A stretch of 64,000 nt of DNA from Streptomyces albicerus (GTDB taxonomy: Bacteria; Actinomycetota; Actinomycetes; Streptomycetales; Streptomycetaceae): assembly GCF_008905045.1 (NCBI RefSeq), contig NZ_VWMY01000044.1, positions 1 to 64,000 of the forward strand. The letters are read 5' to 3'. The notes beneath the pieces were generated by a model. It worked only from the letters and a program-made list of their open reading frames with translations. It ran no database searches and had not been told where the DNA came from. Below, one piece after another: positions 44,932 through 54,003 of the stretch. A program made the translations under genes and the position numbers. The stretch's first letter is position 1, and every line of letters starts with the position of its first letter.

Positions 44932-45377
44932 CCACGCAGACGCTGCGCAGCGGGCAGGTCGCCGAGGCGGCGGGGGTGAACCCGCAGACGCTGCGCTACT
45001 ACGAGCGGCGCGGCCTGCTGCCCGAGCCGGAGCGGTCCAACGGCGGGCACCGCATGTATCCGCCGTATGCCGTGACCGTTCTGCGGGTGATCAAGGCCGC
45101 GCAGCGCCTCGGCTTCACCCTGGGGGAGATCGCCGAGCTGCTTGAAGCCGGCACACACGGGCACGGTCGCGGCGATGCCGGGCTCCAGCGACGGGCTCGA
45201 CGGAAGATCGCCGAGATCGACGCGAAGATCGCCGACCTCAACGTGATCCGCACCAGTCTCATCGACGCGGTCGCGGCCGGCTGCGACGACCTGACCGTGT
45301 GCGCGAGCAGTCCGGCCTGCCCGCTGCCGTTCGCCGAACTCGTCGAGGAGGGCCGCCGTAGCGGACCGTGCTGCTGA
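44928..45377 (+). CDS. MerR-family regulator with C-terminal cysteine site
   Basis: A 149-residue regulator: winged helix RSGQVAEAAGVNPQTLRYYERRGLLPEPERSNGGHRMYPPYAVTVLRVIK, dimer helix, and a Cys-rich end (GCDDLTVCASSPACPLPFAEL and terminal CC). The C-x-n-C-PL arrangement is reminiscent of the mercury loop of MerR, though the helix cysteine of MerR is not evident. It probably senses mercury or another thiophilic metal. The GTG overlaps the preceding gene. Confidence 0.85.
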   Translation: MTTQTLRSGQVAEAAGVNPQTLRYYERRGLLPEPERSNGGHRMYPPYAVTVLRVIKAAQRLGFTLGEIAELLEAGTHGHGRGDAGLQRRARRKIAEIDAKIADLNVIRTSLIDAVAAGCDDLTVCASSPACPLPFAELVEEGRRSGPCC

Positions 45378-45405
45378 TCCTCGGCGCGCCGGCCGGGCGC
45401 CCGGT

Positions 45406-45756
45406 GTGCTCGGCACTCTGGCCGGGCTCGCCTGCCTGGCGTGCTGCCTGTTGCCCGTGCTCATCACGGCCGGCGTCCTTGGCGGCGGAGCAGCCGCGGT
45501 CGTCGGATGGTTCCCCGCCCCCGCCCTCGCTCGTGCCCTCGCGTCGGCAGCGGCCGCTGCCGGAACCAGGTGGCTGAGCCGGCGCCGCCATCGGGCCGGA
45601 TGCTCCTGCTCACGGTCGGCCACCAGGCCTGCCTGCGGGTGCGGCGGCATGACCGCCCCGGCGGCGGGCGGCCGCCCTGCACGACCGGAGCAGAGCCACG
45701 CCCGCCGGGCGGAAGAGACTCCGCTCGGCCTGCGGACCGGTGGAATCCATCCATGA
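45406..45756 (+). CDS. MerT-like short membrane protein, possibly degenerate
   Basis: The start reads MLGTLAGLACLACCLLPVLITAGVLGGGAAAVVGWFP, with a CC pair in the first helix as in mercuric transport proteins, and a later CSCS/CGCGG cluster. A second membrane segment is weak, and the last 40 residues are low complexity. There is no ribosome site at the GTG, and an alternative GTG in another frame at 45368 hints at a frameshift. It sits 28 bp after the MerR gene. No merA or merP follows. Confidence 0.5.
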   Translation: MLGTLAGLACLACCLLPVLITAGVLGGGAAAVVGWFPAPALARALASAAAAAGTRWLSRRRHRAGCSCSRSATRPACGCGGMTAPAAGGRPARPEQSHARRAEETPLGLRTGGIHP

Positions 45757-46254
45757 CGGACTTGTGCTTTCCGGTCACCGTGGCGCATTGTTGTCGCCGC
45801 GTCGCCCTTCGTACCCTCCCCCCGGCACGGAGAGCGCCGCAGCGCCCGCCGGTCCGTACCGCAGGGCGCACCTCTGAGTGCCCCGGCCCGCGTCCCCCCG
45901 TCGCAGGCCGGGGCACCGTGGGCTCCCCTCGTCTCGGCGGCGACCGCCCGTAGGAACCAGAGCGTCCTCTGCGAGGCGCGGCGATCCCTGCGTGGTTGGG
46001 CGGGTGGCGGCGAGCGCCTCGTCCAGCCCTCGGCCAATGGACCAGGTGTGACATCTGCAGCGCCCGGCGCGCTGTAGGAGGTGGACCGCGACGGCGGCTC
46101 CCTGAGGCCCGCTTTCCCCCCGTGAGCGGGCACTCGTTGCTGGGGCAGGCAGGCCACATCCCCCGTCGCCTGCCTGCCTCGCGCAGTCCGCATGCCCCCG
46201 GCAGCGCACGATCTGGGCGTGGAGCGATGCGGTGCCCGCGGGGGAAGGGCAGGT
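45757..46254. other. 498-bp intergenic region
   Basis: It lies between the mer-like remnant and the protein kinase gene. Open frames on both strands are Arg/Pro/Gly-rich, without ribosome sites or domain features. I see no gene, repeat or strong palindrome. Confidence 0.55.
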
Positions 46255-47553
46255 GTGCACGTGCTTGTGGCGGATCGGTACCAGCTCGACGAACCGCTGG
46301 GCCGCGGCGCGATGGGCGCAGTCTGGCGCGCCACCGACCAGATCCTCCACCGGCCGGTTGCGGTCAAGCTGCTGCACACCGACCAGCCGGAGCAGGTAGC
46401 GGCGACCGATGCCGAACGCTTCCGTCTGGAGGCCCGGACCGCTGCCCGCCTCAACCACCCCCACGTGGTCGCCGTCTACGACTTCGGCTCCCATGACGGC
46501 CGGCCGTACTTGGTCATGGAGCTCGTCGACGGCTGGACCCTGGCCCAGGAGCGGTCCCGGCGAGGAACCCTGCCCCCGCAGGAAGCAGCCGGGATCGCGG
46601 CGCAGATGGCGGCCGGTCTGGCCGCCGCCCATCGCCAGGGCGTGATCCACCGGGACATCAAGCCCGCCAACGTGATGCTCACCGCCGACCGCACCGTGAA
46701 GATCACCGACTTCGGGATCGCATGTTTCACCGACGAGGCCGCCAGCACCCTGACCGCCGCCGGAAAGATCGTCGGCAGTGCCGCCTATCTGGCGCCCGAA
46801 CGCGCCCTGGGCCGCCCCGCGCAGCCCGCCTCGGACATGTACTCCCTGGGCTGTGTGCTGTACGAACTGCTCATCGGCCGCCCGCCGTTCACCGGCGCAA
46901 CCAGCCTGGCCGTGGTCCAGCAGCACGTCGAGGCCGCCCCGGTGCCGCCCACCCGGCTGCGCCCGGACATCCCCGGCCCGCTCGCCGAGCAGGTGCTGCG
47001 GCTGCTGGCCAAGGATCCCGCACAACGCCCCACCGCCGACCAGACGGCCGCCTGGCTGTCCAACACGGCGCAACCGGCCGGCCCGCCGGCACCGCAGCAG
47101 ATGTCTCCGGCCGACTCGCCCCCGCTGCCGTCGCCGTCGCCCTCAGCGCACCTGCCCCGGACGGCTGGGCTCCCAGCGGCGATCCGGCGGCGGGCCGTCC
47201 GGCGTCCTGGCATGTCCCCGAAAGCCCTGTTCGCCCTCGCCGGCATCGTCGTGTTCGCCGTTTCGGCAGCCGTCGGGGTGGCACTGACAACCGACGGCGG
47301 CTCCTCGCCGAATCCCGCGAGCACGCCACCTCCCGCTTCCTCGCCGGCCACCGAGAAGTCCACCGCCGCGCCCCTGCCGTCGATGTCCTCCGCACCGGTG
47401 GCTGACGACGACAACGACGACGAAGACGCGGAAGAAGAGGCGGAGGAGGAGCGCAAGGCAGCCGAGAAGGAACAGAAGCGACAAGAGGAAGAACGGAAGA
47501 AGCAGGAAGAGGAGAGGAAGAAGGCTGCGGAAGAAGCGCGCGACGACGACTGA
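46255..47553 (+). CDS. membrane Ser/Thr protein kinase with charged extracellular tail
   Basis: A 432-residue Hanks-type kinase. Kinase domain about 7-270: glycine loop LGRGAMGAVW (15-24), Lys38 in VAVK, catalytic HRDIKPAN (132-139), DFG (152-154), APE (about 180). A Pro/Ser linker follows, one membrane helix (324-345), a Ser/Pro segment and a strongly charged tail (383-432; Asp/Glu run, then Glu-Arg-Lys repeats such as QEEERKKQEEERKK). PASTA repeats, usual in PknB-like kinases, are absent; the tail would form a single charged helix outside the cell. Start among several GTGs is uncertain. Confidence 0.9.
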   Translation: MHVLVADRYQLDEPLGRGAMGAVWRATDQILHRPVAVKLLHTDQPEQVAATDAERFRLEARTAARLNHPHVVAVYDFGSHDGRPYLVMELVDGWTLAQERSRRGTLPPQEAAGIAAQMAAGLAAAHRQGVIHRDIKPANVMLTADRTVKITDFGIACFTDEAASTLTAAGKIVGSAAYLAPERALGRPAQPASDMYSLGCVLYELLIGRPPFTGATSLAVVQQHVEAAPVPPTRLRPDIPGPLAEQVLRLLAKDPAQRPTADQTAAWLSNTAQPAGPPAPQQMSPADSPPLPSPSPSAHLPRTAGLPAAIRRRAVRRPGMSPKALFALAGIVVFAVSAAVGVALTTDGGSSPNPASTPPPASSPATEKSTAAPLPSMSSAPVADDDNDDEDAEEEAEEERKAAEKEQKRQEEERKKQEEERKKAAEEARDDD

Positions 47554-47615
47554 CCCGACACCGAGGCGCACCCGGACGGCATTCGGCCACCCGGAGTCGC
47601 ATGTGCCAGGACTGG

Positions 47616-48578
47616 TTACGGCTTCTCCACCGTCGTCAGCCACAGCTGCACGTACCGCTCCACGTCGACGCCCAACGCCACGTCCACCAGGCTCTGTTCG
47701 CGTGCGTCGCCATGGAACTCGGACTCGCCGGGACGAGGGCGGCGATCGACGATCGTCTGGCCTCGGGCGGGGCCCGGGGCCAGGCTCACCTCGACCGGGA
47801 TGCGTTCGGTGGTGATCCCCTCCGGGTCGACGACCGCGCAGACCGCGCCCGCGTCGCCGAGGCCGCCCATGGGGGTGGGGTCGCCGGAGGTGGCCGGGTC
47901 GCGGTGGGCGAGCAGCTCACCGGCCAGCCGGAGCCGGGGGTCCGAGCTCACGCGCAGCCGCTGGACATCCGCGGCCGGGACGAGGACCTCCTTGAACACG
48001 TCGAGTCCGTACATCGTGATCGGTACCCCGGCGGTGAGCAGGATCGCGGCGGCCTCCGGGTCGTGCCACACGTTGAACTCCGCGACCGGCGTGGCATTTC
48101 CGGTCGCCACCGCGCCGCCCATGAACACGATCCGCTCGATGTTCCGCACGACTTCCGGGTGCGTACGCAGCAGCAGCGCGATGTTGGTCAGCGGCGCGGT
48201 GGGGATCAGGGTGACCGGCCTCGGCGAGGCGAGGATCTCCCGCCGCAGCAGCGTCACCGCGTCCACGTCGACCGGCACCCGGGCCGGCGCGGGCAGCCCG
48301 AGGTCGCCCATCCCGTCCTGCCCGTGCACGTGCCGCGCCGTCCGCACCGGCTCGATCAGCGGCCGCTCGGCACCCCGCGCGACCGGAATACCGGGGGCGC
48401 CGGCCTGCTCCAGCACGGTCAGGGTGTTGCGGACGACCCCGTCCACATCGGTGTTCCCGGCCACGCAGGTCACCGCGCGCACGTCGAGACCGGGATGCCG
48501 TACGGCGAACAGCAGGGCCAGGGCATCATCGACACCGGTGTCGCAGTCGATGATCACCGGGATGGGCTGACCGGTCAC
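47616..48578 (-). CDS. inosine-uridine-preferring nucleoside hydrolase family enzyme
   Basis: A 320-residue enzyme. The calcium/ribose site is in PVIIDCDTGVDDALAL (about 7-22), with FMGGAVATGNATPVAEFNVWHDPEAA in the active-site half and a late D in GDAGAVCAVVDP. It should split the N-glycosidic bond of ribonucleosides for salvage in the cytosol. GTG start overlaps the end of a 40-codon frame (GTGA). Confidence 0.92.
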   Translation of the reverse strand: MTGQPIPVIIDCDTGVDDALALLFAVRHPGLDVRAVTCVAGNTDVDGVVRNTLTVLEQAGAPGIPVARGAERPLIEPVRTARHVHGQDGMGDLGLPAPARVPVDVDAVTLLRREILASPRPVTLIPTAPLTNIALLLRTHPEVVRNIERIVFMGGAVATGNATPVAEFNVWHDPEAAAILLTAGVPITMYGLDVFKEVLVPAADVQRLRVSSDPRLRLAGELLAHRDPATSGDPTPMGGLGDAGAVCAVVDPEGITTERIPVEVSLAPGPARGQTIVDRRPRPGESEFHGDAREQSLVDVALGVDVERYVQLWLTTVEKP

Positions 48579-48697
48579 AGCGATGCTCCTTCGTCCAAGA
48601 GTGTCTGTTCGACAGTGACCATACGCAGCCGCTCGTGGTCCGGCGCCGCAAACCCCGACCCGGCGCCGATCCGATCCAGGAGTGCCGCGACGGGCAT
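48575..48697 (-). CDS. 40-residue ORF coupled to the nucleoside hydrolase gene
   Basis: Reads MPVAALLDRIGAGSGFAAPDHERLRMVTVEQTLLDEGASL. Its TGA overlaps the GTG of the hydrolase gene, the usual sign of translational coupling. Composition looks like ordinary protein. It may be a true micropeptide or the tail of a deleted gene. No family recognised, and the ribosome site is modest. Confidence 0.4.
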   Translation of the reverse strand: MPVAALLDRIGAGSGFAAPDHERLRMVTVEQTLLDEGASL

Positions 48698-48722
48698 CGC
48701 CGCCCCCGACGGCTCCGTGTGG

Positions 48723-49190
48723 TCAGGGGGCGTCGCCACAGTCCTTCCACACACCGTCTTCCTTGACCAGGGGAAGCTCGAGGCTGTTTTCGGGGATCTC
48801 CTTGATGTGGGTGTAGGCCACCGCTTTGGTGTCGCTGATCCGCGTGACCTTGTCGAGAACCAGGTGGAGGGCCCCCTGCAGCGGGCGATCCGGGCCGTCG
48901 TGCTCGCGGCGTTCACTCGCACACGCATTTGCGTAGAGATCCCGATAGCTGGAGTCGGGATCGTTCACGACGTCGATGAGTCTCTGGGCGGCTCCCTCCG
49001 GGGTGTTGTCGTACCCCTCCGGCCGTATCGCCAGTATGACGACGCCGATCACGACGCCGGTCAGTACCGCCGCACCAGAGATCAAGGCCGTCCTCCGCCG
49101 CCACCAGACGGGCCGCGGTGGCTGCGGCGGTCGGCCGTCCGTCGGCTGCTCGGAGGGGTCCGGGATGGGTACGGGGCTGTCGTTGGCCAT
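48723..49190 (-). CDS. single-pass membrane protein with NTF2-like exterior domain
   Basis: A 155-residue protein: Pro-rich cytoplasmic start, one helix (about 36-57, ALISGAAVLTGVVIGVVILAI) and an outer domain with TPEGAAQRLIDVVNDPDSSYRDLYANAC, LVLDKVTRI and a final WKDCG. Two cysteines may form a disulfide. This is the DUF4878/lumazine-like type of Streptomyces membrane protein with unknown role. GGAGAGAC precedes ATG 49190. Confidence 0.75.
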   Translation of the reverse strand: MANDSPVPIPDPSEQPTDGRPPQPPRPVWWRRRTALISGAAVLTGVVIGVVILAIRPEGYDNTPEGAAQRLIDVVNDPDSSYRDLYANACASERREHDGPDRPLQGALHLVLDKVTRISDTKAVAYTHIKEIPENSLELPLVKEDGVWKDCGDAP

Positions 49191-49629
49191 CGTGTCTCTC
49201 CTGGACGTGGCACCGGCGCTCTCCGTGAAGGGGGCATGGTGCGGGGCCGGACGGCTGCCGTCTGCCGCCCTCGCCGCCCACACGGCTGGGGCAGTTGTCT
49301 AACACCTTGGACTCGGGAGGGGTCCCGCAGCCGTGCACGTCGCCGGGCTACCCGCAGCCGCGCTGTCGCCCCGCCGGTCCACGTCCGGTGCGGCGCGCCG
49401 GCTCTCGTCCTGTCGCTCGCAGCCTTCGGGCTGCTCGCCCTCGTCGACAACGCCGCATACGGCAGCTGGCTTCGCAGTCGTTGAACGGTGCAGGGTGGCG
49501 GGATCCGGGGCCATGCCCGAACAGTGGCCGCGCCGGGGCGGGCTGTCACCGGATGTGCCCCCTCCCGTACAGTCCGTGGTGCCAGCGCTCCGTTACGGCC
49601 AAGCCCAGTGGTTGACCAGGAGAAGAAAC
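49191..49629. other. 439-bp divergent region with a possible gene tail
   Basis: On the plus strand at about 49388-49484 codons read GAPALVLSLAAFGLLALVDN then AAYGSWLRSR and stop, like the end of a small membrane protein, but no start or ribosome site is evident. Otherwise only promoters of the flanking divergent genes are expected. Confidence 0.35.
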
Positions 49630-50967
49630 ATGGACACCGAAGCCAGTCCCGGCTCCCCTCCGTACGGTCCCGGAACGGGGCGGTCGGTCCCCGAAGCCGA
49701 GCCTGGACTCGTGGAGCGGTGGCGTTCCGGGGGAGGCGAACTGGTCGAGCTGCTGTCCCAGGTGCGCGAGAGGTCCGGCGGCCTTGCCGCGTTCCGCCTC
49801 GGGTCGGCCCCCACCGTTCTGGTCACCGATCCGCAGGCGGTCCAGCACGTACTCGCCCGGCACCCGGAGCGGTACGTCAAGCGCTCCCACCGCGCCCGTG
49901 TGCTGATCGGTGACGGCGTCCTCGCCGCCACCGGTACGGCATGGAAGCAGCAACGCCGCTTGTTGCAGTCCCAGTTCACCGGTACCGGGATGCGTCGCTA
50001 CGAACAGCGGATCACCGAGGCTGCCCGGACCACCGCCGGGCGCTGGGCCGGGTACGCCCGTACCGGGCAGACCTTCGACGTCGGGCAGGAGATGCGCCGC
50101 TTCGCCCTGGACGCCATCTGGCGCTCCCTCACCGGGCATCCCCTCGATGACGGGACCGAGCGCGAACTGGCCGCCGTGGCAGCCGTGGCGACCGCCCTGC
50201 CGACTCTGCCCGCCGATGCCACCGACGCCGTTGCCGCCGATCTCGCCCGAATTGATGCGGTCGCCCGGCACGCCATAGAGGCCGCCCGCAGCGGGGCGGC
50301 CGGCCCGGACGGCCCGGGCCTGCTGCACGTCCTGATCGACGCCGCCGCCGAGCGCCCCGAGTACACCGACCGGCTGATCCGCGACGAGCTGGTCACGTTG
50401 CTCGTGGCCGGGCACGAGACCACCGCCACCACCCTGACCTGGCTCTACCTGCTCCTCGACCGACACCCCGCCGCCCGCGAACAAGCGCTCGCGGCCGGCG
50501 GCGAAGGCTCAGCGGAACGCCGCCAGGCCATCCAGGCCCTGGTCCACGAGACGCTCCGGCTCTACCCGTCCGCCTGGATCCTGCCCCGCCACGCCACCGA
50601 GGACGACACCCTTGCCGGCTACACCGTCGAGGCGGGCACCGACCTCCTGATCTGCCCGTACCTCACGCACCGCGATCCCGAACTGTGGCCAGACCCAGAG
50701 CACTTCGACCCGCGGCGCTTCCTCATCCCGGACGGCCGACCTTCCCACCCGGGCGCCTACTTCCCTTTCGGTATCGGTCCCCGCGCCTGCCTGGGCCTGC
50801 AATTCGCGCTCCGCGAATCGACCGTGCTGCTCGAACACCTGCTGCCGGTCCACACCCCGGCCTTCCACTCCACCCCCACGAAGGCGGTGTACGGCATCAC
50901 CGTCCGCCCCGACGGCCCCACCCCCGCAACCCTGGTACCGCCTGGCAGTTCGTCGAACGGCCGCTGA
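49630..50967 (+). CDS. cytochrome P450
   Basis: A 445-residue P450: I-helix VAGHETTATTLTW, K-helix ETLR, PERF-like region DPRRF, and heme ligand C387 in FGIGPRACLG. The extended I-helix and tail resemble class CYP102/CYP4-like bacterial fatty-acid or terpene hydroxylases more than macrolide P450s, but the substrate is unknown. No ferredoxin gene is adjacent. AGGAGAAG precedes the ATG, which is the first with this signal. Confidence 0.93.
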   Translation: MDTEASPGSPPYGPGTGRSVPEAEPGLVERWRSGGGELVELLSQVRERSGGLAAFRLGSAPTVLVTDPQAVQHVLARHPERYVKRSHRARVLIGDGVLAATGTAWKQQRRLLQSQFTGTGMRRYEQRITEAARTTAGRWAGYARTGQTFDVGQEMRRFALDAIWRSLTGHPLDDGTERELAAVAAVATALPTLPADATDAVAADLARIDAVARHAIEAARSGAAGPDGPGLLHVLIDAAAERPEYTDRLIRDELVTLLVAGHETTATTLTWLYLLLDRHPAAREQALAAGGEGSAERRQAIQALVHETLRLYPSAWILPRHATEDDTLAGYTVEAGTDLLICPYLTHRDPELWPDPEHFDPRRFLIPDGRPSHPGAYFPFGIGPRACLGLQFALRESTVLLEHLLPVHTPAFHSTPTKAVYGITVRPDGPTPATLVPPGSSSNGR

Positions 50968-50994
50968 CGCGGGTGGAGGACACCCGCGTCAGCG
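50962..50994. terminator. bidirectional hairpin terminator
   Basis: CGCTGACGCGGGTG-GAGGA-CACCCGCGTCAGCG is a perfect 14-bp stem with a 5-nt loop. It covers the P450 stop codon and precedes the convergent MMPL stop by 14 bp. Confidence 0.88.
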
Positions 50995-51008
50995 TCGCCT
51001 CGTACGTA

Positions 51009-53117
51009 TCAGGCCGGATCGTGGGCCGGGGTGGGTGCGGTGGTCGAAGGGCTTGCCGGAGTGTCCGGTTCGTCGTGGGCGAGGCGGTGGAAGAGCTTGC
51101 CCGGCCACCAGAACCAGCGGCCCAGGTCGAGGGCGAGGGCGGGCACCAGGACCGTACGGACGAGGAACGTGTCCAGCAGGACGCCGATGCCGACGAGGAC
51201 GCCCATCTGGGCCATGGTCACCAGTGGCAGCCCGGCGAAGACGGCGAAGGTGGCAGCCAGGACGACGCCCGCGGAGGTGATGACGCCTCCGGTACTGGTC
51301 AACCCCTCCAGGACGCCGCGCGTGTGGCCGAGACGGCCGGCTTCCTCCTTCACCCGGTGCATGAGGAAGATGTTGTAGTCGATGCCGAGGGCGACCAGGA
51401 AGACGAAGCCCATGAGCGGGATCGACCAGTCGACGCCCGCGAAGCCCAGGACGTGTTCGAAGAGCAGGTTCGAGGCCCCGAGCGCTCCGAAGTACGACAG
51501 CACCACGGTGGCCAGGAGCAGCAGCGGGGCGACAAGGGCTCGTAGCAGCCCGATCAGGACCGCCAGGACGACCAGGAGCACGATCGGGATGACCGTGGTG
51601 AGGTCGCGGTCGGCGGCCCGCTGGGTGTCGAGGGTCTCGGCGGTCGTGCCGCCGACGAGGGCGTCCATCGGGTGCACGGCCTCGCGGAGGTCGTCGATCG
51701 TGTCCTTTGCCGCCTGGCTGTCGGGAGTGGCCTTCAACACCACGGAGAGCGTGGTGAGTTCACCGTCCGGGGTACGGTCGACGTCATCCTCGACGCGGGC
51801 GACGCCGTCCACGCCGGAGGCGGCCGTGCGGACGCTGGCGGTCTCGTCGGTGCTGGTGACGATCTTCGCGGGATCGGACGCCCCGGACGGATAGTGGGCC
51901 GAGATCTTCTCCTGGGCGACGACCGACTCGGGCTTGTCCTGGAACATCTCGGCCTGCGTCAGGCCCATGGAGACGCCGGCCGCGCTGAGCGCGAGGGCGC
52001 CGGTGACGGCGACGGACATCATCCACGACCAGCGGGGGCGCTGGGCGACGGCCGCTCCGATGCGGGACCACACGGTGCGCGGCTTGCGGGCGGGCGTGCC
52101 GTACCGCGGGACCAGGGGCCAGAACACCCAGCGGCCCGTGATGACGAGCAGCGCCGGCAGCACCGTGACCATCGCCAGGAAACCGCAGACGACGCCGACC
52201 GCCCCGACCAGCCCCAGCGAGCGCGAGGAGTTGATGTCGGCGAAGGCCAGGCAGGCCAGGCCGACCGCGATGGTGGCTGCGGAGGCGAGGATCGCCGGCC
52301 CCGAGCGGCGCAGTGCGATCCGCATGGCCGCGTGCCGGTCCTCGTGGCGGTGCAGTTCCTCGCGGTAGCGGGCGATGAGCAGCAGCGCGTAGTCGGTGCC
52401 GACGCCGAAGACGAGCACCATCAGCACACCCGCGCTCTGCGGGTCCACCGGCAGCCCGGCATGCTTGGCCAGCAGATAGGTGCAGACCTGGGTGAGTACG
52501 GCGGCGAAGCCGACGGAGAGCAGGGGCAGCAGCCACAGGATCGGGCTGCGGTAGGTGATCAGCAGCAGGACGGCCACGACCAGGCCGGTGGCGAGCAGCA
52601 ACGTCGAGTCGAGGCTGTCGAAGACCGCCACCGAGTCGGTGAGGGATCCGGCGGGGCCGCCCACCTCGATGTCCACGCCGGACGGAGCGTTGGCCCCGGC
52701 GATCTCGCGCAGCTCGTCGACCTTGTCGGTGATCTCGTCCTCGCTGTCCAGCGGAACGACGGTCATCAGGGCCTTGCCGTCCTCGGACGGGATCGGCCGC
52801 GAGACCTCCTCGCCCGCGGGGGCGAAGCGCTCGAAGGCGGTCCGGTCGGCGGCGGCCTTCGCGTCCGCGCCGTCGCCGGTGTAGACGACGACGGCGGGCA
52901 TGACCGGGTCCGTACGGAACTTCTCCAGCTCCGTGTTGACCCGCGCGGACTCGGCGCCGCGCGGCAGGAAGGCGTTGGCACTGGTGTCCTCGACGTCGCC
53001 GAGCTTGCCGGCCAACGGGCCGAGCGCGACGGCCACGATCAGCCAGGCCGCCAGGACGAGCCACTTGCCGCGCCGCCCGCCGGGCGCACGGGCGACACGC
53101 TGCAGCAGCGCACGCAT
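51009..53117 (-). CDS. MMPL-family RND transporter
   Basis: A 702-residue exporter with two sets of an outer domain plus about five helices: helix 1 at about 18-38, outer domain 40-180, helices with GVGTDYALLLIARYREE, second outer domain, and GIDYNIFLMHRVKEE in the second half. The Asp-Tyr residues in those motifs carry protons. Such proteins export lipids, siderophores or drugs. ATG 53117 with AAGGAGA 8 nt upstream is preferred. It is last in an operon with a coiled-coil protein and an ArsR-like regulator. Confidence 0.92.
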   Translation of the reverse strand: MRALLQRVARAPGGRRGKWLVLAAWLIVAVALGPLAGKLGDVEDTSANAFLPRGAESARVNTELEKFRTDPVMPAVVVYTGDGADAKAAADRTAFERFAPAGEEVSRPIPSEDGKALMTVVPLDSEDEITDKVDELREIAGANAPSGVDIEVGGPAGSLTDSVAVFDSLDSTLLLATGLVVAVLLLITYRSPILWLLPLLSVGFAAVLTQVCTYLLAKHAGLPVDPQSAGVLMVLVFGVGTDYALLLIARYREELHRHEDRHAAMRIALRRSGPAILASAATIAVGLACLAFADINSSRSLGLVGAVGVVCGFLAMVTVLPALLVITGRWVFWPLVPRYGTPARKPRTVWSRIGAAVAQRPRWSWMMSVAVTGALALSAAGVSMGLTQAEMFQDKPESVVAQEKISAHYPSGASDPAKIVTSTDETASVRTAASGVDGVARVEDDVDRTPDGELTTLSVVLKATPDSQAAKDTIDDLREAVHPMDALVGGTTAETLDTQRAADRDLTTVIPIVLLVVLAVLIGLLRALVAPLLLLATVVLSYFGALGASNLLFEHVLGFAGVDWSIPLMGFVFLVALGIDYNIFLMHRVKEEAGRLGHTRGVLEGLTSTGGVITSAGVVLAATFAVFAGLPLVTMAQMGVLVGIGVLLDTFLVRTVLVPALALDLGRWFWWPGKLFHRLAHDEPDTPASPSTTAPTPAHDPA

Positions 53118-53308
53118 GAGTAATCTCCTTGGTGTGGAACGCGCCGCCGGTCGGTGACCGGCACAAGGGCGCACGGGACCCGCACCACGGCGTAGAAGGT
53201 GTGACGACCTGCCGTGGCGTACGGGATGGGTGTGTCCGGGGTGTGTTCTTCCTTGGTACGGCCGGGAGTTGCCGCTCCCGGCCGTACGCGGTCGGCCGCG
53301 GCCGGGTG

Positions 53309-53623
53309 TTATTCGATCTCGCGCATCATCTTCTCCATCGAGCCGACCGCGAGCCGGGTCTGCGTCAGTTCGTCGAGGGTCTGCCGCTGTTCCTCGGCCG
53401 TCCGGCGCTGCAACTCAACGGTGTCTTCGAGGAGTTGGGCGTACTTCGTGGCGAGTTCCTTGTACTGCTCCTCGCGTGCGGCCAGCATTCGGGCCCGCCA
53501 GGTGGCGGCGGCCTGCCAGACGATGACGATCAGCAGGGTGAAGAGTCCGGCCGCGCCGACGGCGCCGACCAGAATCCCCCACTCGTCCTCTCCGGCGGCG
53601 AGGGTCACCAGTTGCTCATTCAC
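53309..53623 (-). CDS. membrane-anchored coiled-coil protein
   Basis: A 104-residue protein: short outer segment, one membrane helix (about 16-38, GILVGAVGAAGLFTLLIVIVWQAA), then a long Arg/Glu/Gln-rich coiled coil (ARMLAAREEQYKELATKYAQLLEDTVELQRRTAEEQRQTLDEL). The GTG overlaps the regulator gene stop. The coiled coil could help assemble or regulate the MMPL exporter encoded 191 bp downstream. Confidence 0.78.
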   Translation of the reverse strand: MNEQLVTLAAGEDEWGILVGAVGAAGLFTLLIVIVWQAAATWRARMLAAREEQYKELATKYAQLLEDTVELQRRTAEEQRQTLDELTQTRLAVGSMEKMMREIE

Positions 53624-53982
53624 TTCGCTTCCTCTTTCGCGGTCCGGTCGGTCCGGTCGGCGTTCTCGGTGATCGTCGCGGCTGCCCGTGCGATGACGGG
53701 GGGCGTCAACTCGTAGAAGAAGGGCGCGACTTCGTAGTACTTCATCGCCTTGCCGTCCTCCGAGAGTTCGAGCGTGCCGACGACCAGTCCGGCCGCCTCC
53801 AGGCGCTGCAGGTGCATGTGCAGCAGCGGGCGGCCCATCCCGATCTCGCGGGCCAGCGCGCTGACGTAGTTGCGGTTCTCCACGAGCGCCGCGACGATCC
53901 GCAGGCGGTGCGGATTGCCGAGCGCGGAGAGCACCTTCAGCAACTCGTCGCCCGTCGGTGCCGGAGGCGGGACCTCGGCCAT
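53620..53982 (-). CDS. ArsR-like winged-helix regulator
   Basis: A 120-residue regulator: LLKVLSALGNPHRLRIVAALVENRNYVSALAREIGMGRPLLHMHLQRLEAAGLV is the DNA-binding core (about 14-67), and the rest (YYEVAPFFYELTPPVIARAA) a dimer helix. No metal-ligand cluster is seen, so it probably answers to a membrane-active compound. Two CTGTCA/TGACA-type inverted repeats lie just upstream. It leads the operon that ends with the MMPL exporter. Confidence 0.87.
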   Translation of the reverse strand: MAEVPPPAPTGDELLKVLSALGNPHRLRIVAALVENRNYVSALAREIGMGRPLLHMHLQRLEAAGLVVGTLELSEDGKAMKYYEVAPFFYELTPPVIARAAATITENADRTDRTAKEEAK

Positions 53983-54003
53983 CGTGGCCCCCTTCCGTCG
54001 TGC

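Noticed and set aside
45996..46496. Arg-rich frames before the kinase gene
   Set aside because: They overlap the kinase N-terminus in another frame and have no structured segments.
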